NCBI GenBank assembly: GCA_012518215.1
Contig: JAAYSV010000046.1
Coordinates: forward strand, 42,662-106,661
Length of the DNA stretch: 64,000 nucleotides
Reading direction: 5' to 3'
From: Bacillota bacterium
GTDB lineage: Bacteria > Bacillota > Dethiobacteria > DTU022 > PWGO01
In this document: positions 34,886 to 43,744 of the stretch, in pieces
How the letters are laid out: each line of letters opens with the position of its first letter
Numbering within the stretch: the first letter of the stretch is position 1
Notes under the pieces: generated by a model
Database searches by the model: none
Told to the model about the DNA's origin: nothing
The model's input: the letters and a program-made list of their open reading frames with translations, nothing else
Program-made: the position numbers and the translations under genes

Positions 34886-36053
34886 TATTTTGTTAAATAC
34901 AAGAAACGTGACCAAGCTTTATGGAACAGAAAAATCCAGGGCTATCAAGCTCAAAAAAGCTGGAGCGGACAAGGATACCATTTATAAAAAAACAGGGGTG
35001 ACAATAGCACTTTGGGATGTATCCCTGGATATAAAGGAAGGAGAAATACTCGTTATAATCGGATTGTCCGGTTCCGGCAAATCCACACTGGTAAGATGTT
35101 TCAACATGCTCAACAAACCCACATCGGGGAGGATATTCTACAGGGGGAAAAATATAGGCAAATTCAATAGAAAGGAATTGAACAACTATCGTAGAAACCA
35201 GGTTTCCATGATTTTTCAACATTTCGGTCTGATGTCCCATCGAAATGTGCTGGGAAATGTGGAATACGGCCTTGAAGTAAAAGGAGTCCCCAGGGAAGAA
35301 CGCCACACCAAAGCCAAAGAGATGCTATCCATGGTGGGCCTGGAAGGCTACGATACCGAGCCAATTTCCAGCCTTTCCGGTGGCATGAAACAGAGAGTCG
35401 GCCTTGCCAGGGCCCTGGCCAACGACCCGGAAATCCTGCTGATGGACGAGCCTTTCTCGGCCCTGGACCCGTTGGTCAGAAAAGATATGCAGTTCGAGCT
35501 CCTGACCATCCAGAGGAAATTGGATAAAACTATAGTTTTCATCACCCACGACATTAACGAGGCATTCAAGATAGGCGACCGGGTGGCCATAATGAAGGAC
35601 GGGGAAATAATTCAGGTAGCAACCCCGGAAAAAATGAGTGAACACCCAGCCGACGGCTATGTCAAAGAATTTATAGACAATGCGGATAAAACCCAGGTGA
35701 TCACTGTCAGCAGCGTGATGATTACCCCCAACAGTGTCGTTAGATTGAGGGACAGTCTTGGCCACGCCATAAACACGATGAAAAGCAATGGGGTCTCCAG
35801 CGCCTACGTGGTAGGAGAGAAGATGAGGTTGCAGGGAGTGATCACCATTGATGATACCATTCAAGCCAACAAGAACAACCTGAAGATCACGGATATACTG
35901 ATACGTGATGTGAATACGACCAGGCCGGACACGGTCCTGACCGACATCATGAGCATGGCAGCAAAAACGCCTTTCCCCATTGCCGTGGTTGATGGCAACG
36001 GTAGCCTGAAAGGTATAGTGTCCAAGGTGCATGTATTGTCGTCCATGCTGTAG
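34866..36053 (+). CDS. Glycine betaine-type ABC importer, ATPase with two CBS domains
   Basis: 395 aa. ABC domain with Walker A GLSGSGKST, signature SLSGGMKQRVGLARAL and Walker B EILLMDEPFSALDP. Residues about 280-395 form a tandem CBS pair (Bateman module; ITPNSVVRLRDSLGHAI... and DILIRDVNTTRPDTV). In the OpuA/OpuC group this module senses ionic strength or c-di-AMP, which would give a second, post-translational control besides the riboswitch. The start at 34866 overlaps the permease gene by 20 nt; an internal ATG four codons later is also possible. Confidence 0.93.
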   Translation: MKWPMNNILLNTRNVTKLYGTEKSRAIKLKKAGADKDTIYKKTGVTIALWDVSLDIKEGEILVIIGLSGSGKSTLVRCFNMLNKPTSGRIFYRGKNIGKFNRKELNNYRRNQVSMIFQHFGLMSHRNVLGNVEYGLEVKGVPREERHTKAKEMLSMVGLEGYDTEPISSLSGGMKQRVGLARALANDPEILLMDEPFSALDPLVRKDMQFELLTIQRKLDKTIVFITHDINEAFKIGDRVAIMKDGEIIQVATPEKMSEHPADGYVKEFIDNADKTQVITVSSVMITPNSVVRLRDSLGHAINTMKSNGVSSAYVVGEKMRLQGVITIDDTIQANKNNLKITDILIRDVNTTRPDTVLTDIMSMAAKTPFPIAVVDGNGSLKGIVSKVHVLSSML

Positions 36054-36091
36054 ACAGCCGGAAACCTGGGCAGCCTATGATTTCCGGCTGT
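36054..36091 (+). terminator. Hairpin after the betaine operon
   Basis: ACAGCCGGAAA / TTTCCGGCTGT, an 11-bp perfect stem directly after the ATPase stop; no T-run follows, so it may protect the mRNA end or terminate weakly. Confidence 0.45.
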
Positions 36092-36439
36092 TACCTCCGG
36101 GGGTTTCTACCGAAATTGACGGCCTCGCCATTTCTCCGCGACATGCAGATAATATCCCTGTACATCCCGGCCCCCCGTTTCAAACAGGCAACGTGAATAT
36201 ACGGGGAGGATCACACAAGCGGCGACCGCTCCCCGATCTGCAATGCACATATCGGAAACAATCATTTCCGGAGGGCAGACTCCCTTGTTGCAGAAAGGCA
36301 ATTCTTTTCCGATGCCGATGATCTATCAACTTCTATTTCCGTTGCCATGTTCAGTCCTTGCCGGCAAAAAAAAGCCCCTGGCAATACGGATATTCCCAAA
36401 GGCTTTTTGATTCGATTGCACGCTGCCAGTTGTTGTTAT
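36092..36439. other. Intergenic, no gene seen
   Basis: About 350 bp between the betaine operon and the lipoprotein gene. A frame at 36107-36301 (minus) lacks a ribosome site and family resemblance. The only element I can support is the bidirectional terminator at 36369-36408. Confidence 0.5.
36369..36408. terminator. Bidirectional terminator hairpin
   Basis: AAAAAGCC / GGCTTTTT with a long loop; it lies 32 bp beyond the lipoprotein gene on the minus strand and can serve both convergent sides. Confidence 0.5.
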
Positions 36440-36970
36440 CTACCGTTCCCCCTCGCCATCCCGATCATCGTCTGTATCCCCGGAAATAGCATCATCATTG
36501 TTCTCTGCATCCCCGTGTTCGTGATCATCCATATCCCCCCTGGGACCTTCAGGTGGGCTGCGATCTTCATCCCAATCACTGTTGTCCCGGCCATCATCGA
36601 TATACCATTTCCCGTCCCTCTTGATCACATCAACCTCGGTAACTGATTTGTTCTCATTGCCCCTGTACGCTGTCGTAACCTCCACACTTACCAGTGCCTG
36701 AGTCTTGTTCAGTTTTTCAACTTTCTCCACTTTGTAGCTTTTGATTTCAAAATCCTTCAGAAGCTCTTCCATATTCGCCAGGTATTCATCGTTCATCTCG
36801 TCATTCAGGGTATAGCCGATGGCCGTTTTCATATCTTTCTGTTGAAAGGCATCAAAATAGGCTTCGACCACCTTCGCCGGTGAACTTTGAACACCGCCAC
36901 AGCCCCCAAGAATCATGCAGGCGACCAATGAAACCGCCAACAACAACAGTAAATTTCCCCTGACCTTCAT
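36440..36970 (-). CDS. Secreted lipoprotein of unknown function (DUF4878-like)
   Basis: 176 aa from the ATG at 36970 with AGAGGTG upstream; an earlier in-frame ATG would place 25 residues before the signal peptide and is rejected. The hydrophobic run LLLLLAVSLVACMILGGC is a lipoprotein signal with lipobox LGGC. The domain that follows (SPAKVVEAYFDAFQQKDMKTAIGY... WYIDDG) is a small alpha+beta sandwich of the DUF4878/SnoaL-like type found in many Bacillota lipoproteins. The C-terminal 35 residues are strongly acidic and rich in D, E and G. Function unknown. Confidence 0.8.
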   Translation of the reverse strand: MKVRGNLLLLLAVSLVACMILGGCGGVQSSPAKVVEAYFDAFQQKDMKTAIGYTLNDEMNDEYLANMEELLKDFEIKSYKVEKVEKLNKTQALVSVEVTTAYRGNENKSVTEVDVIKRDGKWYIDDGRDNSDWDEDRSPPEGPRGDMDDHEHGDAENNDDAISGDTDDDRDGEGER

Positions 36971-37176
36971 CTCGATTTTCACCTCTTTCTTTTGATTGTT
37001 GACTGCAACAACCGATAACCGGTCAAATGCAAAACCATCCTGCAAATTTCAGATCATTTTCCTGCTGCCATTTCATTTTACTATAACGGTGACAGGCCTT
37101 CAAATACAAATACAAACAGCAAATTGAATAATGCACCAAACAGGATACAGTTAATGTATATCCGCATCTCCTTTAT

Positions 37177-39336
37177 TTATTCCCGCCATTTGCCCCGGCC
37201 TTTTCGATACAACTTCCTGGCCGTGGGCCGCCCCGGTTCCTGACGGGGCAGGGAAGGCGGCAATTCTTTTTTCCCTCTATCCCGCTCCGGCGGCAGTGTC
37301 TTCCCGGGTTCCGGTTTGACTACCACATAGTACATATCTTCTTGCAGGCAAGCCCGGTAATCGGTCCCGTTGACACATAAAACGGTCTCCCTGGAGGGTA
37401 CACCGAAAAACACCCTTGTTTCCGCCGCTGCCTCCCTGTCCATATCGAGAGTAACGCCATCCTTTTCTATCTTCACTTCTTCGATCTGTGCACCGGGGTA
37501 AATATGACCGGAAGCGCCCAGAAGGAAAGGTTCGCCATCAATCGGCACCACCTTTCGCAGGCAGAGGGATTCGTATGGCGACAACTGCACCTCGTCGTTC
37601 CCGTGAATGATGAATCGGCCCGGATTAAAATAAGTTCCCTGGCCCATCTTTACACGGCATGCTTTGCCTCCCAGGTTGATCAGGGCGAGGTATTCATCCC
37701 CGTTGACCCTGAAACGGATGCGATAGAGGTCACCTTGCGGGATCATATCGATGATTTCCCTCTTTTTTGCCGGATAAGCCTGCCGCAGAAGATTCATCTG
37801 TTCAACACTGTATTCCCCTATGTTGTCGGAAAGAAAAACGAGGCCCCCCAGCAGATGATTGACGAAAAAGAGGGTAAAGCGCTGTTGCCTGTTCAGTTTG
37901 TTGCGGTTGACTCCGGCCTTTCCATCGCGCAAGATGAATACATCGGGGTCGTTGCGAAAAGCATAACCGTCAAGCCTTGCCCTGCCAATGGTGTTGCGCA
38001 ACGAGTTGATGGTGGATATTCTTTCGCGAACATTGATCAATTTGAGCAAGCGGTATTCCCAGAAAGGGGACACATCACTGCCGATGCGGCAATAATCAAC
38101 TTTCCCCATTGCGGGTCCGAGCGGGACACCACACCCCAGCAGGCGGCAACGGCCGGCATTTTCATGGATAAAATCCATCGCCTCGCTCATGATCTGCCCG
38201 CGGCTGCGCCCACGGTGGGGCAGAATGGCAACTCCGTAAAGAAAATCAAGTTTGAGCAGCTCGAAACCCCATTCCTCGCCAACAGTCCGCAGAACCTCCA
38301 GCAGATAATCTTTGAATCCATCGGCATAGAAATCCAGTGCGTAAAAGAAACCACTCCACATGGGATTCCATCCGGCCCTGACGGGCTTGCCGCGGTCATC
38401 CCTCAGTAACCATTCGGGCTTCTCCCTGAACAGACGGGAATTTCGTTCACAGATGAACGGCGCCAGCCACAGCCCCGGCTTCAAACCCTGCCGGCGGATG
38501 CTCACAGCTACCGCTTTCATCCCCTGCGGGAACTTCTCGTTGGCCTCCAGCCAATCCCCCACGGCCCGTTGATATCCGTCGTCGATCTGAAAAACGTCAA
38601 TGGGGATCTTCTCCTTGCGGATGGCTTCAAGATTCTCTTCGATTATATCCGCCGTGACATTGGTATAATAGTTGTACCAGCTGGTCCAGCCGGTACATCG
38701 GGGTGCCCCTTTCCGGGGTAGTGACCACCGGGAAAAATAATCTGCAAAAAGTTCTTTCTCATCGCCTTCACCAAGATATAGATTCAACAGGGTGTAGCTC
38801 TCCCCCTCACGAAGAAAAACACCCCGACAATCGCGGCTGATGACAAGCGTGCCGATGTCAAAATCATAATCAAAGAGGGTATAGCCTGGCGACTCATCCA
38901 CGGAACCAAAAAGGTAAAATGGAGCGGATGGATTGCGAAAATGGGTATAGGTCCATGAGTGCAATCTTCCCCGCCGATGTGGATATCTGTAAATACCGTA
39001 ATCCCCGTAAGGTTCGGTGGCAAAGCGGGAAAGGGAAAAAACGGGTTTGATCCTTTCGTCACTTGCCATCTCGTGGCTGGAGCTCCAGGATTGAAAACCA
39101 TTTACCATCATCAGCGTATTTTTGTCTATCCCCAACGGACGCGCTTCCAGCCGAAAATCAACCAACTCCATCCGCGTGGTTGTCTGAAGGGTCAGACGGA
39201 GCAACGTGCCGGATGAAATCCGTTCCTCCTCCACCCGGATCTGCAATTCCGGTTTCCGGCAAGCCAGGTTCTTGAATTGCAGCGTTTTCTCTTCCCCGCC
39301 ATCTGTACAGTAAATCAAGCAAGCTTCGTTGAACAT
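37177..39336 (-). CDS. Alpha-galactosidase, glycoside hydrolase family 36
   Basis: 719 aa. N-terminal beta-sandwich, then the (beta/alpha)8 barrel: GWTSWYNYYTNVTADIIEENL, DVFQIDDGYQ, PGLWLAPFICER, the nucleophile aspartate in LLKLDFLYG, and the acid/base region DYCRIGSDVSPFW. GH36 enzymes hydrolyse alpha-galactosides such as melibiose or raffinose. There is no signal peptide, so it acts inside the cell on imported sugars. It follows the glycerol kinase gene by 34 bp on the same strand, suggesting galactosylglycerol-type substrates (inference; see findings). Confidence 0.88.
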   Translation of the reverse strand: MFNEACLIYCTDGGEEKTLQFKNLACRKPELQIRVEEERISSGTLLRLTLQTTTRMELVDFRLEARPLGIDKNTLMMVNGFQSWSSSHEMASDERIKPVFSLSRFATEPYGDYGIYRYPHRRGRLHSWTYTHFRNPSAPFYLFGSVDESPGYTLFDYDFDIGTLVISRDCRGVFLREGESYTLLNLYLGEGDEKELFADYFSRWSLPRKGAPRCTGWTSWYNYYTNVTADIIEENLEAIRKEKIPIDVFQIDDGYQRAVGDWLEANEKFPQGMKAVAVSIRRQGLKPGLWLAPFICERNSRLFREKPEWLLRDDRGKPVRAGWNPMWSGFFYALDFYADGFKDYLLEVLRTVGEEWGFELLKLDFLYGVAILPHRGRSRGQIMSEAMDFIHENAGRCRLLGCGVPLGPAMGKVDYCRIGSDVSPFWEYRLLKLINVRERISTINSLRNTIGRARLDGYAFRNDPDVFILRDGKAGVNRNKLNRQQRFTLFFVNHLLGGLVFLSDNIGEYSVEQMNLLRQAYPAKKREIIDMIPQGDLYRIRFRVNGDEYLALINLGGKACRVKMGQGTYFNPGRFIIHGNDEVQLSPYESLCLRKVVPIDGEPFLLGASGHIYPGAQIEEVKIEKDGVTLDMDREAAAETRVFFGVPSRETVLCVNGTDYRACLQEDMYYVVVKPEPGKTLPPERDRGKKELPPSLPRQEPGRPTARKLYRKGRGKWRE

Positions 39337-39370
39337 GGTTTACCCGATCCTTTACTCTGTTTTTTTTCAA

Positions 39371-40867
39371 TCACTCTGTGTCTTCCCATTTCAAGGAACG
39401 CTCCACCGCTGCTTTCCAGCGGCGGTAATGCTCCTTGCGTTCCACATCGCCCATTGCCGATTCAAAGCAGGCATCCTCTTTCCACATGTCGGCAATCTCT
39501 TCACGGCTTTTCCAGACACCCACCGCCAACCCGGCCAGGTAAGCCGCTCCCAACGAGGTTGTTTCCAGGGTGGCCGGACGGCGAACGTTCAGGTTGATCA
39601 GGTCGGCCTGAAATTGTAGAAGGAAATCATTGGCAGCGGCACCGCCATCAACACGTATCTCTTTCAGCGAGATACCCGATTCCCTGTTCATCAGTTCCAA
39701 CACATCGCGGCTCTGAAAAGCCATGGCCTCCACGGCTGCACGGGCAATGTGTGCCCTTCCCGTTCCCCTGGTTATACCGATGATAAGGCCCCGCGCGTAG
39801 GGATCCCAGTATGGAGCTCCCAATCCCACGAAGGCGGGAACAAAGTAAACGCCGCCGGTATCCGGAATAGCACGCGACAGAGCCTCCACTTCCGAGGCTT
39901 TCTCGATGATGCCAAGCTCATCGCGCAGCCACTGGATCGCCGCACCGGTAATGAAAACGCTGCCCTCCAGGGCATATTCCACCTCCCCCTCGAGCCCCCA
40001 GGCCACGGTGGTGAGAAGGCCCGCGCGGGAAGAAACAATTTTTTTGCCGGTGTTCATCAGAAGGAAGCTGCCTGTCCCGTATGTGTTCTTGGCCATACCC
40101 GGCTCGAAGCAAGCTTGCCCGAAAAGGGCTGCCTGCTGATCTCCGGCCACCCCGCCGATGGGCACTTCCATCCCCAGGAAAGAATCCGGTGCCGTCATGC
40201 CGAAAATCCCGCTGCTGGGTAACACCCGGGGAAGAACCTCGGCCGGAACATCCAGGATCTTCAGCAGTTCCGGGTTCCATTCCAGGCGATGCAAATCAAA
40301 AAGAAGGGTTCGTGAAGCATTGGAATAATCGGTGGCATGAACCTTTCCGCCGGTAAAATTGTAAATCAACCAACTATCGATGGTGCCGAAGGCCAGTCTT
40401 CCTTCCGCAGATGCTTCCCTGACAGCCTCGATGTTCTGCAGTGCCCAGCTCAACTTTGTACCGGAGAAATAGGGATCAAGGATCAGGCCGGTTCTTTGAC
40501 GAAATAGATCTTCGTACCCCTTCGCGCGCAATTCCTCGCACAGCGATGCAGTACGGCGACACTGCCAGACGATAGCCCGCGAGAGCGGCTTGCCCGTAGC
40601 CCGGTCCCAGAAAACACAGGTTTCCCGCTGGTTGGTAACACCGATGGCCGCAATCTGCGCCGGCCGGACAGCCGCTTCCTCCAGTGCCTGCCCGGCAGTA
40701 TCAACAACGGCGCTCCAGATTTCCCCGGCATCGTGTTCAACCCAGCCAGGCTGCGGATAGAACTGTCTGTGCTCGCGGTTCACCCGAGCCAGAGGCAAGC
40801 CGTCCTCATCCCAAATGATAGCCGTCGTTCCAGTCGTGCCCTGGTCAATGGTCAACAGATACTTCAA
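39371..40867 (-). CDS. glpK: Glycerol kinase
   Basis: 498 aa from a TTG at 40867, with GGGGAGG 8 nt upstream; the E. coli enzyme is 502 aa. An in-frame extension to 41068 is not supported. FGGY-family kinase: KYLLTIDQGTTGTTAI (phosphate-1), AIGVTNQRETCVFWD, catalytic base DHRL-type region W...GGVAGDQQAALFGQ, FVPAFVGLGAPYWDP and DGGAAANDFLLQFQADLI are all present. It phosphorylates glycerol to sn-glycerol 3-phosphate. No glpF or glpD is beside it; instead the alpha-galactosidase gene follows. Confidence 0.95.
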   Translation of the reverse strand: MKYLLTIDQGTTGTTAIIWDEDGLPLARVNREHRQFYPQPGWVEHDAGEIWSAVVDTAGQALEEAAVRPAQIAAIGVTNQRETCVFWDRATGKPLSRAIVWQCRRTASLCEELRAKGYEDLFRQRTGLILDPYFSGTKLSWALQNIEAVREASAEGRLAFGTIDSWLIYNFTGGKVHATDYSNASRTLLFDLHRLEWNPELLKILDVPAEVLPRVLPSSGIFGMTAPDSFLGMEVPIGGVAGDQQAALFGQACFEPGMAKNTYGTGSFLLMNTGKKIVSSRAGLLTTVAWGLEGEVEYALEGSVFITGAAIQWLRDELGIIEKASEVEALSRAIPDTGGVYFVPAFVGLGAPYWDPYARGLIIGITRGTGRAHIARAAVEAMAFQSRDVLELMNRESGISLKEIRVDGGAAANDFLLQFQADLINLNVRRPATLETTSLGAAYLAGLAVGVWKSREEIADMWKEDACFESAMGDVERKEHYRRWKAAVERSLKWEDTE

Positions 40868-41201
40868 GGCTAAAACCTCCCCTGTGATATATTTTAACAA
40901 ACGATTCATGCGAAAAAATACTGTTTCTCCGGTATTGAATATTTCTCCATGGATCATTTGTAATCCTGCCCTTCCTTCCCGACAATGCCTTCGCCGGGAA
41001 TCGGCTCGCGGCCACTGCAAAACACGAAGAAGGAACCTGAACCGGGAGACCTGTTTTTTGAAGGACAATCCTGTTTGTGGTCTGCCCCGCGACCCGAACT
41101 TTCGAAGGTTGAGGCAAATGAAAGGACACCTTTAAATAAAATATCTGTGGAAGATAGCAGGAATCTACTGAATATTTAACGAATTGTAGGAATCGTGTAC
41201 A
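40868..41201. other. Divergent intergenic region
   Basis: About 330 bp between glpK (minus) and the metallo-beta-lactamase-fold gene (plus). I see no gene. A minus-strand frame at 40845-41372 spans both start regions and has no family resemblance. Promoters for both genes must be here but no box pair is convincing. Confidence 0.5.
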
Positions 41202-42203
41202 TTGCTCAAGAAGGAGAGAAAGAATATCAAACCTGAATATATGGGTATAGAGGGGGTTTACAAGGTTACGTTTCCCCTGCCCTTTGATCTCGATCATGTC
41301 AACTGCTATCTTGTCAAGGGTGATGAAGGATGGTCCATCATCGATGCCGGTATGAACATCCCTCCCACACATGAGGGATGGACCCGATCAATAGAAGAAC
41401 TTGGAATAAAGTGGGAAGACATTGGCAGCATATATATTACTCACTATCATCCCGACCATTACGGTGCTGCCGGATGGCTCCAGGAAAGAAGCGGGGCCCC
41501 TGTCTACATGTCCGCCCGTGACCTGTTCGATATCCAGGCGATATGGCAGGCCGATTTCGAAACGATGAGCAACATGAACGATTTCTATCTGGTTCACGGG
41601 GTACCACAGAAACTTCTTCATCAGATAGCGGACAATCTGGTAAAAACCAGCCTTGACATCTTTCCCGTCCTGCCCCGGATCAACACGGTAAAGGAAGGGG
41701 ATACGGTGATGCTGGGAAACCTTTGCGTCAAAGTGGTCCACACACCCGGCCATGCCGATGGCCATATCTGTTTCTTCTGCCCGGACACCAACACCCTCTT
41801 CTCCGGCGACCACCTGTTGCCTGAAATTACATCCAATGTCGGGCTATGGCCCGGGGGTGAGCCGAACCCGCTGAAAGATTTTTTCTCCTCATTGCATAAA
41901 ATCGGCCGCTACAATATCGATCTGGTTCTTCCCGCCCACGGGGAACCTTTCCGCGGAGCCGGAACCAGGATCGAGGAGCTGTTTCAACATCACCGCGAAC
42001 GCCTTGATCTGATGGCGCAATATGCAGGGAAGGGGCAGACTGCTTTTGCGATCTGCCGTATGATTTTCGGTAGCGACCTCTCCCTTCATAATTTCCGTTT
42101 TGCCATCGCGGAGACGATCGCCCACATGGTTTTTCTTGAAAGTGAAGGCAGAATCGAGGTTGTCGAAAACAGCGATGCCATCACCTACCGGGCAGTGGTC
42201 TGA
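41202..42203 (+). CDS. Metallo-beta-lactamase-fold hydrolase
   Basis: 333 aa. The zinc site is THYHPDHYGAAGW (H-x-H-x-D-H), followed by HTPGHADGHICFF and FSGDHLL, then PAHGEPF. These are glyoxalase II-like/MBL-fold proteins that hydrolyse thioesters or esters; the exact substrate is unknown. The C-terminal 90 residues (HHRERLDLM..., winged-helix-like) match the extra domain of the group called MBL-fold hydrolase with C-terminal helical extension. The start is uncertain: a TTG at 41202 has little ribosome signal, while AAGGAGAG at about 41209 lies 24 nt before an ATG at 41241. Confidence 0.85.
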   Translation: MLKKERKNIKPEYMGIEGVYKVTFPLPFDLDHVNCYLVKGDEGWSIIDAGMNIPPTHEGWTRSIEELGIKWEDIGSIYITHYHPDHYGAAGWLQERSGAPVYMSARDLFDIQAIWQADFETMSNMNDFYLVHGVPQKLLHQIADNLVKTSLDIFPVLPRINTVKEGDTVMLGNLCVKVVHTPGHADGHICFFCPDTNTLFSGDHLLPEITSNVGLWPGGEPNPLKDFFSSLHKIGRYNIDLVLPAHGEPFRGAGTRIEELFQHHRERLDLMAQYAGKGQTAFAICRMIFGSDLSLHNFRFAIAETIAHMVFLESEGRIEVVENSDAITYRAVV

Positions 42204-42301
42204 AATCAACTGTTTCTTCCGGCAACACTGCTTTTTCACCACGATCCGATTACATCAATTTGTTCCGGTATTTCTCGTCTTGACAAATTGGCTTTACCCT
42301 T

Positions 42302-42532
42302 TCAGTGCAACATGGGGATCCCCAGAAAATCATATATTCGTTCAAACATGGGAAAAAACATTCTGAAAGAATTGGGCAATGGAACACCCCGGGCAGCCAG
42401 GAAAGATAGGGTAATTGCCAGCAGCCATAGTGAACTGGAAACAGCAAGTTCACCCCACTGCTGCCGCCCGATCAGCGCCCGCCCCTGAATGAAAGCAACG
42501 ATAATCATTGCCAAAATAACAAAAAAAACCAT
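42302..42532 (-). CDS. Small membrane protein at the end of the germination operon
   Basis: 76 aa with two predicted hydrophobic helices (FFVILAMIIVAFIQGRALI and ELAVSSSLWLLAITLSFLAA). GGGGAGGG lies 4 nt before the ATG. It follows gerC by 21 bp and probably belongs to the same transcript. Similar small two-helix proteins occur at the ends of gerA-type operons; no function can be given from the sequence. Confidence 0.7.
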   Translation of the reverse strand: MVFFVILAMIIVAFIQGRALIGRQQWGELAVSSSLWLLAITLSFLAARGVPLPNSFRMFFPMFERIYDFLGIPMLH

Positions 42533-42553
42533 CGGTCCCTCCCCTTCCCCACC

Positions 42554-43744
42554 CTACTGAAGCATTCCCATGGGATTTTCCACCAGACCGCTACGAATCA
42601 ACTGGAAACGTACATCCACATCAACAGGAAGATGGGGAAATATCTCATTCCAATCAGCCCCGATCTTTTTCCATATATCCGGCCTCTCGCGGTAAATCAG
42701 ATACCCGAACCCGCAGACATCGCTTTCTAGTTCCTGCGACTTTCCGATCATGTCGTTGATCCGGTTGCGGATTGCCTGCGCGGATCTTCGCTCCGCCGCC
42801 CGCCTGAAATCCCTGTCCATGACATTTGTTTTGCAGGGTATATTCTCGATAGTCCCTCTGGCTTTTACTTTCAGCTTGATTCTTACTTTCCGGCCTTTGC
42901 TCGTAACCTTCATGCTGCTTTCCGGTTTCAGCACTTCAATGGCGATATGTCCCCCGGAACTTCCCGGACATTCAATGTTGAAATTGAAGGCGTAACCGCG
43001 TTCCAAGGCAAACAGCCACCCCTCGGTCTGCTGCTGACTGGCCCACCCCACCATGCGGTCCCCCTTGAAAATGGCACCTCCACCAACCTTTACCAGAGTG
43101 CTGCCCTCCTCCCCGTTTTCTTCTTCGCAAACCTTTACCTTTCCCATGAATATCTCCTTTCCCGGTTCCTCCAAGATATTGTAAAGATCGATAAACAAAT
43201 TGGTGTTTATGACCGATTTTTCATACGAAACGGTGGCTATCATTTTTTCTAGCCCCTCGGCACCCGTCTCTTCAAAAGGGCATTCGGATTCCATCATTTT
43301 GCGGATATCCCCCTGGACCACCACGGGCCGGGCGGTAAGTCGGGTCAATCTTCTACGCTCGAGGACATCGAGGGCTTCTTTTATCCCGCGACGGGCCATC
43401 TTCTCCGAGAAGAGGATCACACGATTGTGCCCCCAGAAGACCATCCGGCAGGAAGTCTGCCCCAAGGATTGCATCGCTTCAAAGGGTGTTTTTCCGCAGG
43501 CCGAGAGCACTTCAAAAGATTTTTGTTTGCCTGCCGATCCTTCACCCGCGGTGGACATTACCCCGAGGGGGTTGGCCAGCTGGACGATAACGTTGAAAAG
43601 TTCTTTTTCATCATCATAATCAAAACCTGTGGCCAGAACCACGGCCAGATCCTCGGGTTCATGTAAATTCCAGCATCCGGTCAACGATGTGGAACAGATC
43701 ATGACCACTACCATCAAGGCTGTCACTGTCCCGATGCGCATCAT
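42554..43744 (-). CDS. gerC: Spore germination lipoprotein, GerC (Ger(x)C) family
   Basis: 396 aa from the ATG at 43744 (AAGGAG upstream). Signal peptide with lipobox LTGCWN, so it is lipidated on the outer face of the inner spore membrane. WNLHEPEDLAVVLATGFDYDD and the three-domain mixed alpha/beta body with a conserved C-terminal RRAAERRSAQAIRNRINDMI match the family. With the GerA and GerB subunits it forms the nutrient-germinant receptor. Its start overlaps the gerB stop (ATGA). Confidence 0.93.
   Translation of the reverse strand: MMRIGTVTALMVVVMICSTSLTGCWNLHEPEDLAVVLATGFDYDDEKELFNVIVQLANPLGVMSTAGEGSAGKQKSFEVLSACGKTPFEAMQSLGQTSCRMVFWGHNRVILFSEKMARRGIKEALDVLERRRLTRLTARPVVVQGDIRKMMESECPFEETGAEGLEKMIATVSYEKSVINTNLFIDLYNILEEPGKEIFMGKVKVCEEENGEEGSTLVKVGGGAIFKGDRMVGWASQQQTEGWLFALERGYAFNFNIECPGSSGGHIAIEVLKPESSMKVTSKGRKVRIKLKVKARGTIENIPCKTNVMDRDFRRAAERRSAQAIRNRINDMIGKSQELESDVCGFGYLIYRERPDIWKKIGADWNEIFPHLPVDVDVRFQLIRSGLVENPMGMLQ

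Noticed and set aside
40845..41372. 175-codon minus-strand frame across the glpK/MBL divergent gap
   Set aside because: It overlaps the starts of two well-supported genes and has no family resemblance.
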